Assembly: GCA_934408725.1 (NCBI GenBank)
Contig: CAKRVB010000031.1
Location: 1-31,336 of the forward strand
Direction of reading: 5' to 3'
DNA length: 31,336 nt
Source of the DNA: an uncultured Marvinbryantia sp.
GTDB lineage: Bacteria > Bacillota > Clostridia > Lachnospirales > Lachnospiraceae
Below, piece by piece: positions 15,277 to 23,188 of the stretch; the first letter of the stretch is position 1; each line of letters opens with the position of its first letter. The position numbers were made by a program, and so were the translations under genes. A model generated the notes under the pieces. The model was not told where the DNA came from and did no database searches. It was given only the letters and a program-made list of their open reading frames with translations.

Positions 15277-17101
15277 CCCCGTCTTTACACTCCTGTTCCC
15301 CGATCAGCAGCACCATAGTGCGCTCCGGTATCTTTATCATTTTCTCTTTTTCTTCAATGGCTTTTGCCTCTGTCAGTACGCTGTCCTTCTGGAAGGTATC
15401 AATCTTCCAAAACCACTTCATCTTTTCCGGAAGCTTTGGCAGTGCCAGTTCCTGTGGCTGTGGATGGAAATTATAGATCACATAGAGAAATCGGTTCTCC
15501 TCCACATAGCTTCCGCAATAGAGCATACCAATCTGTCTCTTCTCATAGCCAAAATCTCCATACCAGGCTTTCTTACTATGATAAGACAAATCAGGATAAC
15601 CACAGGCTTTCCGGTCAACGAAGCAATATTCCTTTTTGCAATGCAACAGTTTTTCAGACTTGCGAAGTGCGATCAGAGCACGGACAAAGCTGACAAGCTT
15701 CTGGTTTCTCTTATATGCGCCCCAGTCTACCCAGGACACTTCATTATCCAGGCAGTAAGGATTATTATTTCCATTCTGGGAATTGCCAAATTCATCTCCC
15801 GCCAGAAGCATCGGTGTTCCCTGGGAACACAACAGCATCATCATGGCATCTTTTTTCAGTCGGGTGCGCAGAGCCGTCACATCCCGCTTCCTGGACTCGC
15901 CTTCCACGCCACAGTTCCAGCTGTAGTTGCACTGACAGCCATCCCTGTTCTGCTCTCCATTTGCTTCGTTATGCTTCTGATCATAGGAAACCAGATCCTG
16001 AAGCGTAAATCCATCATGACTGGTGATGTAGTTGATCACACCATATCCGGATGGATTCCTTCTGGTACGAAAAGCCAGTGCCTCCAGCATCCCTTCGTCT
16101 CCTTTCAGGATGCGTCTGCAGTCATTCATAAATCCATCATTCATCTCTGCCATCTGGGATCTCTGAAGCATCTCTTCATCAAGATCTCCACAGTAATAGG
16201 ACAAAATCTTGCACTCTGAAAACAGCGGATCTCCGGCAAGATGCCTTGCCAGATCGGTATCTCCCATGATCCGAAAGCCATCAATCTGGTATTCTTCCAT
16301 CCAGTACTGTAAGATCTTTATCTGCTCCCGGAGCACGGTCTTCCTGGTAAAATAGAACTCCAGAATCACTTCCATCTGATGTTCATGAAAGGCCTTTACC
16401 ATATTCTTGCATTCCAGCACCGGATTCTCTGTGGCCGAATAGCTTTTTTTCGGTGCATAATAGAACCCGGTCTTATAACCCCAATAGTTCTTCTGAAGCG
16501 GCACTTTTTTCAGAGGGGCTCCTTTTTTTTCCGGTTTTTCCGTCTTTGTCTCCTGTTCTTCAAATTCACAGACCGGCATCAGAATGATCTGGTTCACACC
16601 CAGCTTTTTCAGATAGGGAATCTTTTCCTGAAGTCCCAGAAAAGTACCCCTGTGAGCCACACCAGACTTCTCATGCATGGTATAGTTGCGCACATGAAGA
16701 TGATACATAATTCCCTCTTCGTAAGGAATCTGCGGTTTCCTGCTTTTCCCCCAGTCAAAAGTCTCCGGCATAAGTTCCCCCATAGTCACTTTTCCATCCT
16801 CTGACCGCCAGATTCCTCTGGCATGGGGATCTGTCACTGTCTTCCCCTGAATCTTATACTGATAGCGATATGCGTCTTCCTCCAGATCACGCACCTTTAT
16901 GGTACGAAGACTTCCCTGTGCATTCTTTTCCAAAAAAGGAATCTCTGCTGCCAGTTCTCCGGATTCTTTCTCATACAGACACAGAGAAGCGGCTTCTCCT
17001 GCCGGTACTGCAGCCGTAAAACAGATTCCCCCTTCTTCCATTCTTACTCCAGGCTCATAAAACCCTCTTGTCTTTTCGTCAATGTCAAACACTTTTTTCA
17101 T
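15251..17101 (-). CDS. GH13 glycogen-debranching-enzyme-like protein, probably catalytically inactive
   Basis: A 616-residue protein with an N-terminal CBM48-like domain (about 10-115) and a GH13 barrel of the GlgX/pullulanase type. Region IV is perfectly kept (YITSHDGFTLQDLVSYDQKHNEANGE, His362-Asp363). Other catalytic regions are not: region II reads DGFRIM (274-279), so the nucleophile Asp is Met279; region III reads KILSYYCGD (298-306) where the acid/base Glu is expected; region I reads MEVILEFYFT with the Asn-His lost. The rest of the fold looks intact, including GDEFGNSQNGNNN. It may be a carbohydrate-binding or regulatory pseudoenzyme. It starts the operon that runs into DUF5662 and the SpoIVA-like gene. 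Confidence 0.85.
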   Translation of the reverse strand: MKKVFDIDEKTRGFYEPGVRMEEGGICFTAAVPAGEAASLCLYEKESGELAAEIPFLEKNAQGSLRTIKVRDLEEDAYRYQYKIQGKTVTDPHARGIWRSEDGKVTMGELMPETFDWGKSRKPQIPYEEGIMYHLHVRNYTMHEKSGVAHRGTFLGLQEKIPYLKKLGVNQIILMPVCEFEEQETKTEKPEKKGAPLKKVPLQKNYWGYKTGFYYAPKKSYSATENPVLECKNMVKAFHEHQMEVILEFYFTRKTVLREQIKILQYWMEEYQIDGFRIMGDTDLARHLAGDPLFSECKILSYYCGDLDEEMLQRSQMAEMNDGFMNDCRRILKGDEGMLEALAFRTRRNPSGYGVINYITSHDGFTLQDLVSYDQKHNEANGEQNRDGCQCNYSWNCGVEGESRKRDVTALRTRLKKDAMMMLLCSQGTPMLLAGDEFGNSQNGNNNPYCLDNEVSWVDWGAYKRNQKLVSFVRALIALRKSEKLLHCKKEYCFVDRKACGYPDLSYHSKKAWYGDFGYEKRQIGMLYCGSYVEENRFLYVIYNFHPQPQELALPKLPEKMKWFWKIDTFQKDSVLTEAKAIEEKEKMIKIPERTMVLLIGEQECKDGDVESGRTF

Positions 17102-17143
17102 GCTGTATCCTAATGCCCTTTCTGTAAGAATTCATTTTATTTT

Positions 17144-17172
17144 AGTATAACACAGGATTTTCAAAAATCCAA
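17144..17172 (-). promoter_or_regulatory. Extended -10 SigA promoter for the GH13-like gene
   Basis: TTGGAT (17167-17172) and TATACT (17144-17149) are 17 nt apart on the minus strand, and TGT precedes the -10 as an extended element. The start codon is about 43 nt downstream of the -10. Confidence 0.7.
17155..17170. promoter_or_regulatory. Palindrome overlapping the GH13-like gene promoter
   Basis: GGATTTT and AAAATCC (7 bp each) are separated by 2 nt. The palindrome covers most of the promoter spacer and enters the -35, a usual place for a repressor operator. It also lies 5 bp from the -35 of the opposite promoter. No family of regulator can be named. Confidence 0.4.
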
Positions 17173-17174
17173 TG

Positions 17175-17203
17175 TTGCATTTATACGTGCTTTCTGATAA
17201 AGT
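17175..17203 (+). promoter_or_regulatory. Possible promoter for the DUF1292 gene
   Basis: TTGCAT (17175-17180) and TAAAGT (17198-17203) are 17 nt apart and lie 52 nt before the start codon. Match to consensus is modest (3 of 6 and 4 of 6). It would be back-to-back with the GH13-like gene promoter. Confidence 0.4.
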
Positions 17204-17254
17204 GGAACCTAAGATGCGAGTTATTCGATCAATAATATGAAATGAGGTAAAAAA

Positions 17255-17614
17255 ATGAGCGATCAGAATTTTGATGCAGGATGCAATGGCAACTGCTCTT
17301 CCTGTGGCAGCGACTGTGAACCAGGACAGGCTACCGTTACTCTTACACTGGATAATGATGAGGTTCTGGAATGTGCCATCCTTACCATTTTCCCGGTAGG
17401 TGGAAACAGCTATATTGCACTGCTTCCACTGAATGAAAATGGGGAAAATGAAGATGGAGAAGTATTCCTGTACCGTTATAAAGATGAGAACGGCAATCCT
17501 TCTCTGGAAAACATTGAAGACGATGATGAATATGATCTTGCTGCGGAAGGCTTCGATAACTGGCTGGATACCCAGGAATTTGATGCCATGGATCTGGAAG
17601 ACATCGTGGAATAA
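17255..17614 (+). CDS. DUF1292 family protein with Cys-rich N-terminus
   Basis: The only plus-strand protein gene. A 119-residue, very acidic protein with the DUF1292 core (VTLTLDNDEVLECAILTIF to EVFLYRYK), a family common in Firmicutes whose function is unknown. The N-terminus has four cysteines, Cys10, 14, 17 and 21 (C-x3-C-x2-C-x3-C), which could bind a metal; most of the small family members I know lack an obvious cluster, but this was not checked. The ATG has GAGG 7 nt upstream. It is monocistronic: divergent from the GH13-like gene and convergent with the helicase gene. Confidence 0.88.
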   Translation: MSDQNFDAGCNGNCSSCGSDCEPGQATVTLTLDNDEVLECAILTIFPVGGNSYIALLPLNENGENEDGEVFLYRYKDENGNPSLENIEDDDEYDLAAEGFDNWLDTQEFDAMDLEDIVE

Positions 17615-17700
17615 TTACAGTGTCAAAAGGTCTGATCCCACCTGTGCCTGCACATGGATGGGTGAATGACCTTGGGACACGGAGCAATTCGTGTAATTAT
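17611..17700. other. Nested hairpin filling the convergent intergenic gap
   Basis: Five complementary pairs nest in order: 17611-17618 with 17693-17700 (8 bp), 17620-17624 with 17676-17680 (5), 17627-17632 with 17668-17673 (6), 17639-17642 with 17661-17664 (4), and 17643-17647 with 17650-17654 (5). The outer arms include the stop codons of both convergent genes. One side has a 12-nt bulge, part of which can form a competing 5-bp hairpin. There is no U-tract at its base, so it is not a standard terminator. Confidence 0.5.
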
Positions 17701-19523
17701 GTATCAATACCTGACAAAAACGGAGAATCCTTCAGGGGTTTTCCGTTTTTTTCTTTTATGGAACAGATATACAGCTTCTCTGACGCCCTTGTCATCCCGA
17801 CATAGAACATTCTTCGTTCTTCTTCTACATCGGACTGCAGCACTGCTTTTTTATAGGGAATAATGCCTTCATTGACATCCAGTATGAATACCAGTGGATA
17901 CTCCAGTCCCTTGGCACTGTGCAGAGTGGAAAAGGTCACCTGGTTCTCCGCTTTTCGATCCCTTTTATTTTGATTCTTCAGCATCTCTCCATATTCTTTG
18001 ATATGAGCAAACCACTCTTCCGTTGTTTTGAAACCCTTCGCACTTTCCTGCAGCTGATCCAGCAGATCCAGAAGATCTTCCACCGCCATCTTGCGATACT
18101 CGGCATATTCCTGAAGATAGCCCTCATATCCGATCCCATGACGGATATAGTTGATCGCGGTATATGGATCCATTTTCCGTAACATATTCAGATCCGATTC
18201 CAGCTGATCGATCTTTTTGATCATCCAGTATTTATCATCATAAAAACGTCGCAGACGCTCAAAATCTACCGTTGGCTGATCCAGACATTCCCGTCCCACA
18301 TACCGCTTTGGCCGATTGATGATCTGTAACATAACAGAGCGTTCCCTGTTTCCTGCTGCCGCCTTCAGATAGGCAATCATATTCCGTGCGATCCAGTGTT
18401 CATAAATATTCGGGATCACATCCCGCATATAAAAAGGCACATTATATTCCATGAACCGCTGAGAAATCACTCTGGCATCCATGTTGTTGCGGTAAAGCAC
18501 CGCCACCTGGTCATAGCTGCCGCCTTCTGCCACATAATCCTTTATTTTTTTCATGATAAAGAGACTTTCCTGATTCTGATTCGGGAACTTTAAAAATCCA
18601 ATCGGTGCTCCCTCGTCTTTTACCTCTTTGATCTCCTTGTCATATCTGGTTACATTCCGGCCAATCACTTTTGCTGCCGCTTTTACAATGTTTCCCGGAC
18701 ATCGGAAATTATAATCCAGTACAATCTTATGGACATCCGGATAGGCCTTCGGAAATTGCAGCATAATCTCTGGTTTGGCTCCGCGAAAACGGTAAATGGA
18801 CTGGTCATCGTCGCCCACAATGAACAGATTGTTCTCAGGTCTTGCCAGAAGGCGGATAATCTCATATTGGAGCTTATTGATATCCTGAAACTCATCAATC
18901 AGAATATACTGATACCGCTTCTGCCATCCGGCCAGGATATCTTCCCGCTGGGTCAAAAGCTCCCAGGTACATACCAGCAGATCATCATAATCCAGCAAAT
19001 TTCTCTGTACCATTTTCTCCTGGTACTCCCGGTATATGCGGCGAAAGATCTCGTCCGAAACCGAAGAGGAATAATAATGCTCCAGGGGGATCTGCTCCGA
19101 TTTTACTGTGCTGATCTCCTGTGTCAGACTCTTTAGCAGTTCTGCCTCATCTTCCACATCCAGGTTTATTTTGGAGATGATCTCTTTTAAAAATCCATAG
19201 CAGACATCTTCTCCTGCAATATTGGCTCCGGTCAGACCATAGGCATATTTCAGGATTTCAAAAAAAACAGAATGAAACGTGCCGAACCGCACCATCGTGC
19301 GTGATTCTTTCCGCATCTTCAGAAAACGTTTTTTCATCTCCTCTGCAGCGGCCCTGGTAAAGGTCACCACCAGAATGTTGCCTGGATGGATCCCGTAATG
19401 TTCAATCAAATAGCTGGTTCTGTGGGTAATCACCGTTGTCTTACCAGAACCAGGGCCTGCCAAAACCATGGCAGGCCCCTGAAAATGTGTAATTGCTTCT
19501 TCCTGTGCTTTTGTAAAAGCCAT
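17697..19523 (-). CDS. UvrD/PcrA-type ATP-dependent DNA helicase
   Basis: A 608-residue superfamily 1A 3'-5' helicase. Walker A is GPGSGKTT (23-30), motif II is DEFQD (210-214), motif III is VGDDDQSIYRFRGA (236-249), and the late motifs FSTLHSAKGLEYPLVF and VEEERRMFYVGMTRASEKL are complete. It is shorter than PcrA/UvrD (about 720-750 residues), and lacks the long C-terminal extension, so it may be one of the smaller paralogues found in clostridia. The start is one base past the gltX stop codon, with TAATATG spacing, implying coupling to gltX. Confidence 0.93.
   Translation of the reverse strand: MAFTKAQEEAITHFQGPAMVLAGPGSGKTTVITHRTSYLIEHYGIHPGNILVVTFTRAAAEEMKKRFLKMRKESRTMVRFGTFHSVFFEILKYAYGLTGANIAGEDVCYGFLKEIISKINLDVEDEAELLKSLTQEISTVKSEQIPLEHYYSSSVSDEIFRRIYREYQEKMVQRNLLDYDDLLVCTWELLTQREDILAGWQKRYQYILIDEFQDINKLQYEIIRLLARPENNLFIVGDDDQSIYRFRGAKPEIMLQFPKAYPDVHKIVLDYNFRCPGNIVKAAAKVIGRNVTRYDKEIKEVKDEGAPIGFLKFPNQNQESLFIMKKIKDYVAEGGSYDQVAVLYRNNMDARVISQRFMEYNVPFYMRDVIPNIYEHWIARNMIAYLKAAAGNRERSVMLQIINRPKRYVGRECLDQPTVDFERLRRFYDDKYWMIKKIDQLESDLNMLRKMDPYTAINYIRHGIGYEGYLQEYAEYRKMAVEDLLDLLDQLQESAKGFKTTEEWFAHIKEYGEMLKNQNKRDRKAENQVTFSTLHSAKGLEYPLVFILDVNEGIIPYKKAVLQSDVEEERRMFYVGMTRASEKLYICSIKEKNGKPLKDSPFLSGIDT
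17716..17750. terminator. Intrinsic terminator of the DUF1292 gene inside the helicase 3' end
   Basis: AAAAACGGA pairs with TCCGTTTTT, with CC-GG pairs inside, around a TTCA loop; a long T-rich run follows on the plus strand. It lies within the last 12 codons of the convergent helicase gene. On the minus strand it is also followed by TTTTTG, so it may end both transcripts. Confidence 0.75.
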
Positions 19524-19524
19524 A

Positions 19525-20979
19525 TTATGCGTTCTCCAGTTTTACGATGGCATCATTCAGACGCTTCAGACTTTCTTCTTTACCCAGTACTTCCATGATC
19601 TCCGTTGCTCCTGCAGGAGTCATCTGTTTTCCGGATACGGCAGTACGGATCGGCCACATCACATAGCCATTCTTGTATTCATGTTCCTTTGCAAAGCCTA
19701 CCAGCAGCTCGTACAGAGCATCGTTGCTGTAGTCTTCCTGAGCTTCCAGAACTGGCACGATCTCCTTCAGAACCTTCAGGGAAGTCTCTGCATTGGTCTT
19801 CATCTTCTTGTGTGTATACATAGCCACATCATATTCTGGTACTTCTTCAAAGAAGTCAATCAGAGGCATGATGTCCGGGAAGATCTCAATACGGGTCTTC
19901 ACCATAGCTGCGATCTTCTTGAAATCCAGTTCTCTGGTGATGGCTTTCTTCATGTATGGCAGAGCCATCTCGTAGAACTTGTCATCATCCATTGCTTTCA
20001 TATATTCGCCGTTCATCCATTTCAGCTTGTTGATATCAAATACAGCCGGAGACTTGCTCATATGATGATAATCGAATACTTTTACCAATTCTTCCAGAGA
20101 ATAGATCTCTCTGTTTTCTGGCGGGCACCATCCCAGAAGTGCTACGTAATTGATAATTGCTTCGGATAAAAAGCCCTGTTCCAGCAGATCTTCGTAGGAA
20201 GAATGGCCGCTTCTCTTGCTCAGCTTCTTATGGTTCTCATCCGTAATCAGTGGGCAGTGTACATATACCGGCACTTCCCAGCCAAATGCATTGTACAGTC
20301 TGTTGTACTTCGGTGAAGAAGAAAGGTATTCATTTCCTCGTACGACATGGCTGATCTCCATCAGATGGTCATCTACCACGTTGGCAAAGTTGTAAGTAGG
20401 GAATCCATCGGACTTGATCAGAATCATATCATCCAGCTCAGAGTTCGGTACTTCAATCGTTCCATAGATATCATCTTCAAACTTGGTTGTTCCTTCCTGT
20501 GGAACATTCTGGCGGATTACATATGGTACGCCTGCTGCCAGTTTGGCTTCTACCTCTTCTTTGCTTAAATGCAGACAATGTTTGTCATATACAGAGATCT
20601 CTTTTCCTGCTACTACCTGCTTCAGAGATTCCAGTCTCTCCTTGTCACAGAAGCAGTAATATGCCTCACCTTTTTCGATCAGCTGTCTGGCATACTTCAT
20701 ATAAATGCCCTGTGCCTGACGCTCGCTCTGTACATATGGACCATATCCCTTGTCAATGTCCGGGCCTTCATCATGCTTCAGTCCTGCATCTTCCAATGTA
20801 CGGTAAATAATCTCCAGTGCGCCTTCTACAAAACGTTCCTGATCTGTATCTTCAATACGCAGAAGGAAATCTCCTCCTTCATGCTTTGCAATCAGATATG
20901 CATATAATGCTGTTCTTAAGTTTCCAACATGCATTCTGCCTGTCGGGCTTGGTGCAAATCTTGTTCTTACTTTACTCAT
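19525..20979 (-). CDS. gltX: Glutamyl-tRNA synthetase
   Basis: A 484-residue class I aminoacyl-tRNA synthetase that charges tRNA-Glu. The HIGH-type motif is in [11 protein letters not shown] (10-20), and the KMSKS-type motif is KLSKR (252-256). The discriminating or non-discriminating character cannot be decided from sequence alone. The ATG has GGAG upstream. A promoter lies about 72 nt upstream; no T-box-like leader is seen in this short region. Confidence 0.97.
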   Translation of the reverse strand: MSKVRTRFAPSPTGRMHVGNLRTALYAYLIAKHEGGDFLLRIEDTDQERFVEGALEIIYRTLEDAGLKHDEGPDIDKGYGPYVQSERQAQGIYMKYARQLIEKGEAYYCFCDKERLESLKQVVAGKEISVYDKHCLHLSKEEVEAKLAAGVPYVIRQNVPQEGTTKFEDDIYGTIEVPNSELDDMILIKSDGFPTYNFANVVDDHLMEISHVVRGNEYLSSSPKYNRLYNAFGWEVPVYVHCPLITDENHKKLSKRSGHSSYEDLLEQGFLSEAIINYVALLGWCPPENREIYSLEELVKVFDYHHMSKSPAVFDINKLKWMNGEYMKAMDDDKFYEMALPYMKKAITRELDFKKIAAMVKTRIEIFPDIMPLIDFFEEVPEYDVAMYTHKKMKTNAETSLKVLKEIVPVLEAQEDYSNDALYELLVGFAKEHEYKNGYVMWPIRTAVSGKQMTPAGATEIMEVLGKEESLKRLNDAIVKLENA

Positions 20980-21050
20980 CCTGCTCTCCTCGATTCATTT
21001 CAAACATTCATTGCAGCCGGAACATTTTCCCGCTACAATCCGCTCTTTTT

Positions 21051-21079
21051 ATTCTATACGAATTTTGCCAAATAGTCTA
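21051..21079 (-). promoter_or_regulatory. Likely SigA promoter for gltX
   Basis: TAGACT (21074-21079) and TAGAAT (21051-21056) are 17 nt apart on the minus strand. Matches are 4 of 6 and 5 of 6. It is back-to-back with the tRNA promoter. Confidence 0.55.
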
Positions 21080-21111
21080 GGAAAAATCCTTACGAAAAAT
21101 GAATTTTTTAC

Positions 21112-21140
21112 TTGCAAATCTTCTCCGTTTTGAGTATAAT
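21112..21140 (+). promoter_or_regulatory. SigA promoter for tRNA-Thr
   Basis: TTGCAA (21112-21117) and a perfect TATAAT (21135-21140) are 17 nt apart, about 30 nt before the mature tRNA 5' end. Confidence 0.75.
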
Positions 21141-21170
21141 AACATACGTGTCAGAAAACATCTGATATAA

Positions 21171-21243
21171 GCTTCTGTAGCTCAGCTGGTAGAGCGCCGC
21201 ATTCGTAATGCGTAGGTCGCCGGTTCGAATCCGGCCAGGAGCT
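21171..21243 (+). tRNA. tRNA-Thr (anticodon CGT)
   Basis: A complete cloverleaf is visible. The 7-bp acceptor stem pairs GCTTCTG with CAGGAGC (one G-T wobble), the D-arm reads AGCTCAGCTGGTAGAGC, and the T-arm is GCCGGTTCGAATCCGGC. The anticodon loop TTCGTAA gives CGT at positions 34-36, decoding ACG. The anticodon stem matches tRNA-Thr(CGT) of other bacteria. The discriminator is T and CCA is not encoded; a run of six T follows the acceptor stem. Confidence 0.95.
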
Positions 21244-21361
21244 TTTTTGTTGCTCAAAAATACTTATTTTCAGCAATCGCATGCCTGCTCTGTGAACCTT
21301 CCATATATCATGAGATACAGAAAGCCCCGGGAAGCTCTCATTTTTCGCTTTCCGGGGCTTT
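21244..21361. other. Intergenic stretch with two hairpins after tRNA-Thr
   Basis: This is the non-repeat part of the 375-nt gene-free region. An AT-rich hairpin (21250-21276, arms TTGCT/AGCAA with A-T pairs inside) follows the tRNA. A much stronger hairpin has 15-nt arms (21321-21335 and 21347-21361, one mismatch, GCCCCGG core) with an 11-nt loop. It could terminate the L,D-transpeptidase transcript coming from the right, although only a short T stretch follows in either direction. No gene is seen. Confidence 0.55.
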
Positions 21362-21380
21362 ACTTGTCACTTCTCACATT

Positions 21381-21613
21381 ACTTCGACCGCGGAATCTAC
21401 TTGATTCTTGTTTCCCGGGGTCTTACGTCTCTCTTTTCTCAGCACTTCGGCCGCGGGATTCACTTGATTCTTGTTTTCCGGGGCCTTACGTCTCTCTTTT
21501 CTCAGCACTTCGGCCACGGAATCCACTTGATTCTTGTTTCCCGGGGTCTTACGTCTCTCTTTTCGCATTACTTCGACCGCGGAATCCACTTGATTCGTGT
21601 TTCCCGGGGCCTT
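21381..21613. repeat. 63-bp tandem repeat array, 3.7 units plus a degenerate partial unit
   Basis: Units run 21381-21443, 21444-21506, 21507-21569 and a 44-bp partial at 21570-21613. Each starts ACTTCG and contains TTGATTC and a CCGGGG core. Copies differ at scattered positions. The 33 bp just before (21348-21380) align without gaps to the last 33 bp of a unit at 24 of 33 positions, so the array is older and slightly longer. The period is a multiple of three and stays open in more than one frame, but no ribosome binding site or recognisable protein is seen. It begins 5 nt past the L,D-transpeptidase stop codon and is in its predicted 3' UTR. Confidence 0.92.
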
Positions 21614-21618
21614 GTCTT

Positions 21619-23151
21619 TTATTTATATAAGATGATCGGGAATCCTGCATCCACATATTCATAAATCGTGGCTGCGACCTGTGGCGGCAGGTTCACACAT
21701 CCATGACTGCCATCTGTCTGATAAATATTGCCTCCGAAGGCACTTCTCCAGCTGGCATCATGCAATCCCTGACCGTATACGAATGGCATCCAGTACTGAA
21801 CGTCTACCTCATAGCCATAGATATCACTGCTCAAAGTCGCCGGATGCTCTGTATAGGCAATCGGATAAGAGCCTTCATACGTGGACCAGTCTTCCTGTTC
21901 ACCCGTCTTCTTATTGACACCTACCGGCTGACCGGTTACCACATCAGAATCCAGAATCTGCTGTCCCTCAGAGTAAAGCCACAGATGCTGACCAGTCAGA
22001 TCTACTTCCACGTAACCATTTACCAGGTCATCATTTCCCTCTCGGCCATTTCCCGCTGTCGTATAAACTGGCTCTCTGCTTACCGGCTGACCGCCTTCCA
22101 GATCTTTCACCAGCTGTTCGTATTCTCCGTCTTCGTCAATCCAATAGCCATATTCATTGTTCTCGATCACGACCTGACTGCCCTTGGATGTGGTGAAATT
22201 TCTCGGCACATACTGGGTATTATACTGGGCGCTGAGACCGGAAATGTAGTCTCTCATAGCACTTTCATCCAGTGTAATATTTTCATTATCTACCTGCACC
22301 CAGGATTGAATGGTTGCAGAATCAAGCACCTCGGTTACGGATCCGAATTCATAGGTCACTTCTGCATTTTCATAACTTTCCAGTTTGCCATTCAGTTCAG
22401 AAAGATGATTGTTCAAATCTGTCTGATCCTCGGTTACCGCAGCATCCCTGTACACTTTTTCATCTACAGTAATCACAACTTTTGACTTCAGCAGATCTTC
22501 ACTGAAACTATTATTCAACTGTTCCTGCGTCTGATTCTGCAGCTTTGCATCATCGATCTCAGTTCCCAGAACAGATGGAACAATCTCATATCTCTTTGTA
22601 GATTCGTTATACGTTATGTAAGCATCTGTAGATGCGCTTCTTGCCTGATCCGAAGTCAGATGGGAACCGGCAAAGGCCGCCTTCATCTGTTCATCATTCC
22701 ACTGTACCTGGTATGGTACTGTATAGTTCTTTTCTTCCTCAAACAGGATCTTGCATGGCTCCCGATTATCCTTGAGCCGCTGCAGTTCGCTCTTTAAAGA
22801 CTCCATATCCAGAGAATAACCTGCATCCTTCAAAGATACATTGTATTCGTCTTTTCCGTTTTCATCAAATTCTACCCTGGTATCCTGGAACTTTTCTTCC
22901 AGCTTTGCTGCTGCATCCTCCACGCTCATCCAGGAAACATTCACCCCATATACGGAGATCTTGCATCCCATGGTTTTTCCATCCATGATCCGGTCATAGG
23001 CACAGTAACCGCCGGCACCTGCCGCTGCCACCAGTACCAGTACTCCAAGTCCGATGGCAATTCTCTTTCCTGCCTTTCCAGACTTTTTCTCTGGAACATA
23101 CTCTCTTCTGCCCCTGTCTCTGTTTCTTCTGTCTCTTGATCTTTCTGCCAT
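21619..23151 (-). CDS. L,D-transpeptidase (YkuD domain) with membrane anchor
   Basis: A 510-residue protein that would form 3-3 crosslinks in peptidoglycan or attach proteins to it. An Arg-rich cytoplasmic start (about 1-29) precedes one membrane segment (30-52). The middle (about 70-370) resembles the paired putative peptidoglycan-binding domains often found before YkuD. The YkuD domain (about 385-510) has the signature HDASWRSAFGG followed by DGSHGCVNLP, with catalytic Cys485 and His483. Penicillins act poorly on this class; carbapenems inhibit many members (family knowledge). The ATG has AAAAGGA upstream and lies 37 nt after trmO. Confidence 0.94.
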   Translation of the reverse strand: MAERSRDRRNRDRGRREYVPEKKSGKAGKRIAIGLGVLVLVAAAGAGGYCAYDRIMDGKTMGCKISVYGVNVSWMSVEDAAAKLEEKFQDTRVEFDENGKDEYNVSLKDAGYSLDMESLKSELQRLKDNREPCKILFEEEKNYTVPYQVQWNDEQMKAAFAGSHLTSDQARSASTDAYITYNESTKRYEIVPSVLGTEIDDAKLQNQTQEQLNNSFSEDLLKSKVVITVDEKVYRDAAVTEDQTDLNNHLSELNGKLESYENAEVTYEFGSVTEVLDSATIQSWVQVDNENITLDESAMRDYISGLSAQYNTQYVPRNFTTSKGSQVVIENNEYGYWIDEDGEYEQLVKDLEGGQPVSREPVYTTAGNGREGNDDLVNGYVEVDLTGQHLWLYSEGQQILDSDVVTGQPVGVNKKTGEQEDWSTYEGSYPIAYTEHPATLSSDIYGYEVDVQYWMPFVYGQGLHDASWRSAFGGNIYQTDGSHGCVNLPPQVAATIYEYVDAGFPIILYK

Positions 23152-23188
23152 AATTCCTTTTTCTTTTCCCCCTTGTGTGACCGCATTA

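Noticed and set aside
17620..17700. MITE insertion between the DUF1292 and helicase genes
   Set aside because: The arms look like terminal inverted repeats, but no target-site duplication is visible and no second copy was noticed in the window, so it is reported only as a structured element.
20980..21170. T-box leader upstream of gltX
   Set aside because: The distance from the likely promoter to the start codon is about 70 nt, too short for a T-box, and no T-box sequence is seen.
21374..21589. 71-codon minus-strand frame of basic 21-residue repeats in the array
   Set aside because: GTG start without a ribosome binding site, changes between copies alter residues freely, and several frames are open through the array.
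21381..21613. CRISPR array
   Set aside because: Units are 63 bp, head to tail, without unique spacers, and no cas gene is present.
21208..21630. 140-codon plus-strand frame with four Leu-Asp-Ser-Cys-Phe-Pro-Gly repeats
   Set aside because: It starts inside the tRNA gene and only reads through the 63-bp array; the repeats come from the DNA period being a multiple of three.
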